From assembly GCA_013388525.1 (NCBI GenBank), contig JACAFA010000277.1:1-22091 (forward strand): DNA of 22,091 nt, in the 5' to 3' direction. This document shows, piece by piece, positions 16,767-22,091 of the stretch (its first letter is position 1; the number at the start of each line of letters is the position of its first letter). The notes below the pieces were generated by a model, which was not told where the DNA came from, made no database searches, and was given only the letters and a program-made list of their open reading frames with translations. The DNA comes from Ignavibacteriaceae bacterium (GTDB lineage Bacteria; Bacteroidota; Ignavibacteria; Ignavibacteriales; Ignavibacteriaceae). The position numbers and the translations under genes are program-made.

Positions 16767-17192
16767 ATGATGTCAAATCAGAATTATTTAAAACTTGTTC
16801 AAACTAATTTATTATTTGACTCTATTTCGGAGTCCTTCCTGAAATCTTTCATTAAACCCAAAAACTTATTTACAGTTCGGGAAGGCAGCTTAATTTATTC
16901 TTTTGGTGATGAAGCGAAAGACATATATCTGATTTTAGAAGGGGAAGTGAAAATAAAATTCTGTGATAACAGAAATATTAGTTATAAAAGTAACTCTGAT
17001 TTTGTTGGAGAAAAAGAAATACTTGAAAAAACCAACAGAGTTTCGTTCGCAATTGCTAATAAAGATTGTAAGCTATATCGCATTGATGCTGAAGAACTAA
17101 ACAATCTTTCCAAACAAAACGATGTAAAATTAAACGAAGCGTTTAACCCAATTTTTGAAGAAGTAACTGAAAGTGTTGAACAACTCGCTTAA
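16767..17192 (+). CDS. Stand-alone cyclic-nucleotide-binding-domain protein
   Basis: A 141-residue protein made of one CRP-type sensor domain and nothing else. LFTVREGSLIYSFGDEAKDIYLILEGEVKI (34-63) is the first half of the jelly roll with the usual conserved glycines; VGEKEILEKTNRVSFAIA (80-97) corresponds to the phosphate-binding cassette and keeps Gly81, Glu82 and Arg91, so nucleotide binding is possible. There is no helix-turn-helix or enzymatic domain; it would have to act through a partner. GGGGA lies about five bases before the ATG. It runs opposite to, and between, the two pilin-like modules, suggesting it may sense or modulate their product, but that is conjecture. Confidence 0.75.
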   Translation: MMSNQNYLKLVQTNLLFDSISESFLKSFIKPKNLFTVREGSLIYSFGDEAKDIYLILEGEVKIKFCDNRNISYKSNSDFVGEKEILEKTNRVSFAIANKDCKLYRIDAEELNNLSKQNDVKLNEAFNPIFEEVTESVEQLA

Positions 17193-17450
17193 GGTAGTTG
17201 ATCATTTAGATTGACCTGGTGAATTAGCAATTTATTTCATTTTGGAAAATTTGATTAGAACGTTTTGAATGCTGCGAATAAATTAAATGAAACATTCGTG
17301 CTTGATGATATATTAGTAATAAATGTGAGTTCTGGGGAATGCACTTTTTAATTTTACCTGCCATCAGATTGGATTAGCTGTTATCAACTTAATTTGATTC
17401 AACCTGCTTTCAATTATTTGACGAAGAATAGTTCAATTTATTTAAAATAA
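17193..17450. other. Intergenic region, no supported gene
   Basis: AT-rich spacer of about 260 bases between the cNMP-domain gene and the terminator of module 2. The only structure I find is the inverted-repeat arm at 17353-17388. A 46-codon frame on the minus strand starting MAGKIKK at 17364 has no ribosome binding site, so I do not call it a gene. Confidence 0.5.
17353..17388 (-). repeat. Left arm of inverted repeat flanking module 2
   Basis: TTTACCTGCCATC here is the exact reverse complement of 20064-20076; the similarity continues with gaps through TTGG and on to TCAAC, about 36 bases in this copy and 27 in the other. The two arms face each other across 2.7 kb that contains module 2, its upstream region and its terminator. 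Could be the ends of a duplicated or mobile segment, or paired regulator sites. Confidence 0.45.
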
Positions 17451-17474
17451 AAAAGCGGCTCTGAAGCCGCTTTT
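17451..17474 (-). terminator. Rho-independent terminator of module 2
   Basis: A perfect 10-base-pair stem, AAAAGCGGCT and AGCCGCTTTT, with a four-base loop, located 15 bases after the stop of the module 2 PilX-like gene. On the minus strand the stem is followed by further T residues (TTTTTTATTTT), the classical form. Since it also ends in TTTT on the plus strand it could stop readthrough from the cNMP-domain gene as well. Confidence 0.85.
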
Positions 17475-17489
17475 GAAAATAATAAATAA

Positions 17490-18740
17490 TTAGTCTTCAT
17501 ACCAGGTAACTACCCGAAAATATTTTGTCCCCGGAAAATAAGGTGGTCTGACCTTTAAAAATCGTTCATCATAATTGTGTACGTAACTATATCCATTTAC
17601 CGGGACGTACTTACCACCAATTAATTTGTATTTGGCAGTGGGCTGAACTTTTTGTCCAATTATCCCACCTAATAGATTCATCTTATAAGCAGTTGGATAA
17701 TCAGCGTACTTTTCAATTACTAAGCCATCTTTCTGTGAAAATATTGAAGAATGAATATTAATATCTCCTCGCGAAGCATTATAAGTAACTGTAACTTTAT
17801 TTTCAGCTACGATTCCCATCATATCATCACTTGAAGGATTAACTAATGGATTTTCAGCATATTCAATACTGTTTGTAATAAAAACCTGTCCGGCACTTGA
17901 ACTACCTTTTTGAGAAGCAACAATTGTTGCTCTTCCGTTTAGAGTACCTTCTACATAAAAATTACCTTTTTCAACGTAAATAAGTCCATTTGGAGCAAGT
18001 GTGTTTAAAGGAACCGTTTTTTCTGCAGTGAAGCTACCGGAACCGATTTTTATTTGATAACTAACATTGCCATCAGCTAAGAATTTTAGATTTACGGTAG
18101 TTACTTTACCTGAATTAGTAGTATCCCTGAAAACTTTTCCATTAGTGTAAGCTGCAATCCTCATTTTTGAGGTGTCAAATTCCAACGGTATCGGATCAGT
18201 TATTTTTGTGCCACCGAAAAATTCTGGATGAGAGTATTTATCATAAGGTTTAACTCCTTTGGAAGTAGTTGCTGGCCCTAAAAATACCGGATCGCCGTAA
18301 CAATTAATCCAATCATTTGCATGGAATCTTCCTCTTAATGTGTCACCGGATGCCCACCATACACCACCCATTACATTATAAAAATTTCCGAAAAGTGCAA
18401 AGTTCTCTGGTTCTAAAAAAATCTCAACATTTTTAGAAACGCCACGATATGTACCGACGGATTTAATTTTTCTACTATCATATCCAACCTTCGTAATCGT
18501 AACTAAATAATTTCCATCTGCGAATTCATCATCTAAGCCGTCCATCCAGTATCTATCTAAGTAGAGCTTATTAATCGCAATATTTGCTCCACTTATTGCA
18601 ATATTTGACGCTTTGGTTGAATTATAATAATCTATGAAATTTTCGGTCATACCCGAATTACGGTTCAGGATACTGCCACCGACCATAGCGAAAATACCAC
18701 TGAATAGCATTACTAATATTACTGAAACTTTTCCGCCCAT
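17490..18740 (-). CDS. PilX/GspK-like protein with DUF4900-type C-terminal domain, module 2
   Basis: Paralogue, same length (416 residues), of the protein at 13941-15191. It starts MGGKVSVILVMLFSGIFAMV, a helix with a two- to three-residue leader, then SNIAISGANIAINKLY in the PilX/GspK helix region. The middle motif GRFHANDWINC and DPVFLG matches GPFHTQDKLSC and PSFLG of the first copy; the C-terminal half shares APNGLIYVE, DDMMGIVAENKV, DINIHSSIFSQKDG, NLLGGI and PPYFPGT..FRVVTWYE. AGGAG stands ten bases before the ATG. Overall identity is moderate, so the duplication is old. Last gene of module 2, followed by a strong terminator. Confidence 0.72.
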   Translation of the reverse strand: MGGKVSVILVMLFSGIFAMVGGSILNRNSGMTENFIDYYNSTKASNIAISGANIAINKLYLDRYWMDGLDDEFADGNYLVTITKVGYDSRKIKSVGTYRGVSKNVEIFLEPENFALFGNFYNVMGGVWWASGDTLRGRFHANDWINCYGDPVFLGPATTSKGVKPYDKYSHPEFFGGTKITDPIPLEFDTSKMRIAAYTNGKVFRDTTNSGKVTTVNLKFLADGNVSYQIKIGSGSFTAEKTVPLNTLAPNGLIYVEKGNFYVEGTLNGRATIVASQKGSSSAGQVFITNSIEYAENPLVNPSSDDMMGIVAENKVTVTYNASRGDINIHSSIFSQKDGLVIEKYADYPTAYKMNLLGGIIGQKVQPTAKYKLIGGKYVPVNGYSYVHNYDERFLKVRPPYFPGTKYFRVVTWYED

Positions 18741-18753
18741 AAGTAATAATCTC

Positions 18754-19371
18754 CTAGTTTCTTTTTAAATTTTTTGCTGTTACTGTTAATCTACGCCAGT
18801 AAGCTTCGTTATACTCTTGATTAAATGCAAAAGGATCTTCAACTCTAAATGATATTTTAATATAAGTAACCAAACCTGACTCTGGTGGTATCATTGGAGT
18901 TGATAACATTGTATAAATTCCATCAAGGAATTGGAGTTTGAAATCGGTAATATTATTACTAACCATAAAAGGAATTTCAGAATTGACCTGTCGATATAAT
19001 ATCCTATCCCTGGGATTTGGTGTTCCATTTAATGTAGTTGTATCACTAACGTAGTAGTAAACCGTATCGTAAACACCATCGAAATTACCTGCTGAATCAG
19101 CAATATCATATACAATTTTAATAGCTGAACTATCTGCGAGTGTAACTTTCGGAAGATCATTTATATTGTCAGGATTAGAGCAATAGCCAATTTTATTAAA
19201 ATCATTCTCAAGAATATTAGCAACATTTACTACTTCAACTTGTAAATTAACATCCATCATTGTGGTTACTTCTGTCTTATAAACATTTTCGTTCAATTTC
19301 AGGAGGTTCATTAGTATAATACCACCAATAATTGTTGAACTAAGAATATCTAAAATTGTTGAAAAACCCAT
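18754..19371 (-). CDS. PilW-like minor pilin protein, module 2
   Basis: A 205-residue paralogue of the protein at 15207-15845. It begins MGFSTILDILSSTIIGGIIL, with a leader of two residues ending in Gly, and keeps the PilW-like NDFNKIGYCSN, the exact TPNPRDRILYR block and the tail EYNEAYWRRLTVTAKNLKR. An Asp at position 6 after the Gly is shared with the paralogue, where type IV pilins have Glu at position 5. GGAGAG is seven bases before the ATG. It is 13 bases upstream of the PilX-like gene. Confidence 0.72.
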   Translation of the reverse strand: MGFSTILDILSSTIIGGIILMNLLKLNENVYKTEVTTMMDVNLQVEVVNVANILENDFNKIGYCSNPDNINDLPKVTLADSSAIKIVYDIADSAGNFDGVYDTVYYYVSDTTTLNGTPNPRDRILYRQVNSEIPFMVSNNITDFKLQFLDGIYTMLSTPMIPPESGLVTYIKISFRVEDPFAFNQEYNEAYWRRLTVTAKNLKRN

Positions 19372-19392
19372 TTAATTACTCTCCATTTAATT

Positions 19393-19926
19393 TTATTCTA
19401 ATAAAGTCCAATAACTAAATACGGTGCTTATTTTCACAGTATCAATCATCGCGTCACTAAATACTGAAACATTTAGTTTCTTATGATATGTATTAATTGA
19501 TGATTTTACATTTGGATTTGTGTCGCTCACATATTCAACATTAGATCTTATTTCAAATCTTGTATAAACGCCTGTTTGCGGATTCCTTAATGATAGTGTA
19601 TCCAGATAAAAAAAGCCTTCTCCGGTAGGACCATTATAGTCATCAAAATCATCAAAATTGGGATATACCTCACCAGATTCAGATCTTAATACGCTAGAAA
19701 AATCTGTTGCATTATAAATTGTTTTAGTAGTATCAAGCACTACCTCATCAAAAACCTTATCTTTTGCTTCTTCAATTAAAGAATTTGCTAAAGATATAGC
19801 AACTATACCAAACTTAGCATTGTAAGCTGTTTCAGCCGTGGTCAACTGTATACTATTAAATCTTAATACCAGAAAAGTTAAAAGCATCATAGAACCTATT
19901 GTAAGCATTGTTTGACCTGTATTCAT
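19393..19926 (-). CDS. PilV/MshD-like minor pilin protein, module 2
   Basis: A 177-residue paralogue of the protein at 15864-16382, beginning MNTGQTMLTIGSMMLLTFLV, then KFGIVAISLANSLIEEAKDKVFDE. The NFDDFDDYNGP motif, very like the DDVDDYxG stretch of MshD/PilV-type minor pilins, lies mid-protein; YVSDTNP and the end VKISTVFSYW are shared with module 1. AAGGA precedes the ATG by nine bases. First gene of module 2. The upstream spacer has a sigma-54-like sequence at 19990-19975 on the minus strand with GG at the -24 site but GG instead of GC at -12. Confidence 0.7.
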   Translation of the reverse strand: MNTGQTMLTIGSMMLLTFLVLRFNSIQLTTAETAYNAKFGIVAISLANSLIEEAKDKVFDEVVLDTTKTIYNATDFSSVLRSESGEVYPNFDDFDDYNGPTGEGFFYLDTLSLRNPQTGVYTRFEIRSNVEYVSDTNPNVKSSINTYHKKLNVSVFSDAMIDTVKISTVFSYWTLLE

Positions 19927-20049
19927 ACCTTTTTATCCTTAATTCTTTATAGTTTCAAATTGATGTCACAATTATCCAACTAACATACCATTGCTACTCG
20001 TCAACATTGTCGTATAGAAATTGAATTTTTTTAAATTTTCTCGTATCAC

Positions 20050-20076
20050 GTTGACAAGCCAAAGATGGCAGGTAAA
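20050..20076 (+). repeat. Right arm of inverted repeat flanking module 2
   Basis: GATGGCAGGTAAA at 20064-20076 is the exact inverse of 17353-17365, preceded here by GTTGACAAGCCAAA, which aligns with GTTGATAACAGCTAATCCAA in the other arm read on the minus strand. The remainder of the spacer (19927-20111) is AT-rich and must contain the module 2 promoter. Confidence 0.45.
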
Positions 20077-20111
20077 TATTACTTCTTTACTAAAAAAAAG
20101 TGGAAGAAAAG

Positions 20112-20131
20112 AAGCGACAACAAGGTCGCTT
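20112..20131 (-). terminator. Terminator of the response regulator gene
   Basis: On the minus strand AAGCGAC, a six-base loop and GTCGCTT form a 7-base-pair stem a few bases after the response regulator stop, followed by CTTTTCTTCC and further on a run of T. Moderately strong Rho-independent type; it separates the regulator from module 2 downstream. Confidence 0.7.
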
Positions 20132-20137
20132 AACTAA

Positions 20138-21526
20138 TTAATTTCTTCTTTCTCTAATCGCTTTTAGTCTTCTCTGTAATGTTCTTTCGCTAACACCAAG
20201 TAGTGGTGCTGCACGCTGTACGCTGTTACCAACTGTTTTCATTACATTCAGAATGTGTTCTTCGGCTGCGAGAGTTAATGTGGTAAGTTTTGGTTTTCCG
20301 TTTGCGGGTTCAATTGGTTTTATATATTCTTTTGGAAGATCAATTGATCTTATCTGGGATTCACCAAAAGTTTTTGCAACTGCGTTCATAATTATGTTCT
20401 CCAGTTCTCTGACATTGCCCGGGAATGTATAGTTCTTCAAAGAATCAATAACCTGATCAGAAAATCCCTGGATATTTTTATTGTAAGTTCTGTTACCTAC
20501 TTCAAGAAAATGTTCTGCAAGCAAAACAACATCATCACCTCTTTTTTGCAAAGGCGGGAGATAAATGAAACCGCGGTTAAGGCGATAATATAAATCAGCT
20601 CTGAATTCTTTTTTATTTACTGCATCAAGTAGGTCCTTGTTGGTTGCTGAAATTATTCTGATGTCAAGTTGCACGGGCTTTGCATCACCAATTCTGTAAA
20701 TTTCACCATATTGAATAGTTCTGAGAAGTTTTCCCTGAAGAACAATTGGCAATTCACCAACTTCATCGAGAAAAATTGTTCCTCCGTTTGCTGCTTCAAA
20801 ATATCCTATTTTATCATCAACAGCTCCGGTAAATGTACCTTTCTTATAACCAAATAATTCACTTTCAAATAAACTTGGTGAAATAGATGCAAGATTAACT
20901 GCAACGAATGGTTTTGCGCGTCGCGGTGATAAATCATGAATTTTTCTTGCAATCATGTCTTTTCCGGTTCCTGTTTCACCTGCAATGAATACAGTTTCAT
21001 TTGTCGGGGCAAAAATCTCGACCAGTTCAAAAACCCTGTGCATTATAGGCGAATCTGTAATTATATCAGAAAAAATTCTTCTACCTGGCTTATGTTCGAG
21101 CAGTGATCTTCTTAAAGAATCTCTCTCTGATTCAAGAAGTTTTGTATCGAGCGCTCTTCTGATTGTTAATAATAATCTGTCTGTATCAGGCGGCTTTGTA
21201 ATAAATTCATAAGCACCGAGTTTTATTGCTTTTAAAGCAATCTGAACTTCATGAACTGCTGTTATTACCACCACCGGAATATTAGGATACACCGCATAAA
21301 TTTTTTCAAGCAATTCCAATCCGTTCATCTCCGGCATAAATATATCCAGCAAAATCAAATCAATATCAGTTCTATCCAGCAATGGTAAAACATTTAATGG
21401 GTTGGATTCTGTAATAACATTTGCGTAACCTTCCTGATTTAGGAAGTCTTTCATCAGTTCAAGATAAGAAGGTTCATCATCAACTATTAAGATTGGATTT
21501 TTCTCCACTTTATTATTTCCCGACAT
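20138..21526 (-). CDS. NtrC-family sigma-54-dependent response regulator
   Basis: A 462-residue transcription activator with the full NtrC layout. The receiver domain (11-125) has the acidic pair Asp16-Asp17, phospho-acceptor Asp61 (LLLDIFMP), Thr89 and Lys111. The AAA+ domain has Walker A GETGTGK (183-189), Walker B FLDE (Asp254-Glu255) and arginine residues Arg309 and Arg315. The sigma-54 contact loop reads GTFTGA (230-235) rather than GAFTGA. A Fis-type helix-turn-helix ends the protein (SVQRAAPLLGVSERTLQRRL). It should drive RNA polymerase with sigma-54 when phosphorylated. No partner kinase is in the window. Being next to pilin-like operons recalls PilR, but this regulon is inference. 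Confidence 0.95.
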   Translation of the reverse strand: MSGNNKVEKNPILIVDDEPSYLELMKDFLNQEGYANVITESNPLNVLPLLDRTDIDLILLDIFMPEMNGLELLEKIYAVYPNIPVVVITAVHEVQIALKAIKLGAYEFITKPPDTDRLLLTIRRALDTKLLESERDSLRRSLLEHKPGRRIFSDIITDSPIMHRVFELVEIFAPTNETVFIAGETGTGKDMIARKIHDLSPRRAKPFVAVNLASISPSLFESELFGYKKGTFTGAVDDKIGYFEAANGGTIFLDEVGELPIVLQGKLLRTIQYGEIYRIGDAKPVQLDIRIISATNKDLLDAVNKKEFRADLYYRLNRGFIYLPPLQKRGDDVVLLAEHFLEVGNRTYNKNIQGFSDQVIDSLKNYTFPGNVRELENIIMNAVAKTFGESQIRSIDLPKEYIKPIEPANGKPKLTTLTLAAEEHILNVMKTVGNSVQRAAPLLGVSERTLQRRLKAIRERRN

Positions 21527-21681
21527 TATTTTCTGAATAAAAACGTAATTATTTTAGATTTGTCTCCCGGCGTCAAAAATCGTGCAGACAATCCATGAAC
21601 GTCATTGAAGAATAAAATTCCTCGATTTTCTGTATTTTGGCAAACAAAAAATTAATTATTGAAGAAAGTTGAGGACTTAAA
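21527..21681. promoter_or_regulatory. Divergent spacer between the response regulator and aconitase genes
   Basis: This 155-base spacer must carry both promoters. ATGAACGTCATT at 21595-21606, which contains the near-palindrome ATGA-ACG-TCAT, is also found upstream of module 1 at 16513-16524. GAGGA at 21671-21675 is the ribosome binding site of the aconitase gene. I cannot place -10 or -35 elements with confidence. Confidence 0.4.
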
Positions 21682-22091
21682 ATGACTGCAAATTTTGATA
21701 TGATTAAAGAAGTATATAATAATTACCGGGAAAAATTGACCGACATAAGAAAGGTGTTAAACAGACCGCTGACTTATGCTGAAAAAGTTTTATACACTCA
21801 TCTCTGGGATAAACCAACAAAAGAATTTCAAAGAGGAAAAGATTATGTGGATTTGGCTCCTGATCGTGTTGCAATGCAGGATGCTACTGCGCAAATGGCT
21901 CTACTTCAGTTTATGTCAGCAGGAAAGAAAACAACAGCGGTACCTTCAACTGTTCATTGTGATCATTTAATCCAGGCGCAGGTTGGTGCTGAAAATGATT
22001 TGCTTAGAGCAAACGAAGAGAACAAGGAAGTTTATAATTTTCTTGAAAGCGTTTCCCGCAAATATGGAATTGGATTCTGGAAACCAGGTGC
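21682..22091 (+). CDS. Aconitate hydratase, mitochondrial type (3' end outside window)
   Basis: Aconitase interconverts citrate and isocitrate in the TCA cycle using a [4Fe-4S] cluster. The first 136 residues are present. After [19 protein letters not shown] they contain [52 protein letters not shown] and [14 protein letters not shown], in the order and spacing of the N-terminal domain of mitochondrial-type aconitases (AcnA/ACO2 side). The cluster cysteines lie further along, beyond the edge. The ATG at 21682 follows GAGGA by six bases. Divergent from the response regulator gene and probably unrelated to it. Confidence 0.95.
   Translation, partial: MTANFDMIKEVYNNYREKLTDIRKVLNRPLTYAEKVLYTHLWDKPTKEFQRGKDYVDLAPDRVAMQDATAQMALLQFMSAGKKTTAVPSTVHCDHLIQAQVGAENDLLRANEENKEVYNFLESVSRKYGIGFWKPG

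Noticed and set aside
17226..17366. 46-codon minus-strand frame starting MAGKIKK
   Set aside because: No ribosome binding site, and the residue pattern suggests no fold; the start lies within the repeat arm.
1..22091. CRISPR arrays, tRNA or rRNA genes, insertion sequences
   Set aside because: No regularly spaced repeats, cloverleaf-like sequences or transposase motifs were seen in the spacers.

Overview
The window is AT-rich DNA from a bacterium with a didermic (Gram-negative type) envelope. Protein content (a YfhO-like membrane protein, a Bacteroidota-type long GroES-like co-chaperone, DUF4900-like envelope proteins, an NtrC-family sigma-54 activator, a mitochondrial-type aconitase) together with clear Shine-Dalgarno sequences before many genes suggests the Bacteroidota/Chlorobiota lineage, most likely Ignavibacteria. 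This placement is inference from gene flavour; there is no marker RNA gene here.

Region 1 (about 1-13.1 kb) is a surface-glycan locus of two convergent gene runs. The plus run encodes a membrane-linked family 2 glycosyltransferase (cut by the left edge), a SAM methyltransferase, a YfhO-like multi-pass membrane protein, a Wzx-like flippase, a second methyltransferase and a further glycosyltransferase. The minus run, read from 13131 down to 7508, encodes a methyltransferase, a GT4 glycosyltransferase, another methyltransferase, a perosamine-synthase-like aminotransferase, a GNAT acetyltransferase and a second GT4 enzyme. Most neighbours overlap or sit within a few bases. Together they could make, decorate and flip a lipid-linked glycan carrying an N-acetylated 4-amino sugar.

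Region 2 (13.1-13.9 kb) holds a GroES-like co-chaperone without an adjacent groEL. Facing it is a 50-residue single-span membrane protein with a strong ribosome binding site.

Region 3 (13.9-20.1 kb) is the most unusual part. Two copies of a three-gene minus-strand module lie in tandem, each coding for a PilV/MshD-like, a PilW-like and a PilX/DUF4900-like envelope protein, in the order of the pilV-pilW-pilX minor-pilin genes. All six proteins have a glycine at residue 2-4 followed at once, or within a few residues, by a hydrophobic helix; the canonical prepilin leader and Glu5 are absent. A stand-alone cyclic-nucleotide-binding-domain gene runs in the opposite direction between the modules. 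Module 2, with its promoter region and terminator, is bracketed by an imperfect inverted repeat.

Region 4 (20.1-22.1 kb) has an NtrC-type response regulator (REC-AAA+-Fis), plausibly controlling the pilin-like modules (PilR analogy, inference), and the divergent start of an aconitase gene cut by the right edge. I saw no tRNA, rRNA, CRISPR array or insertion sequence.
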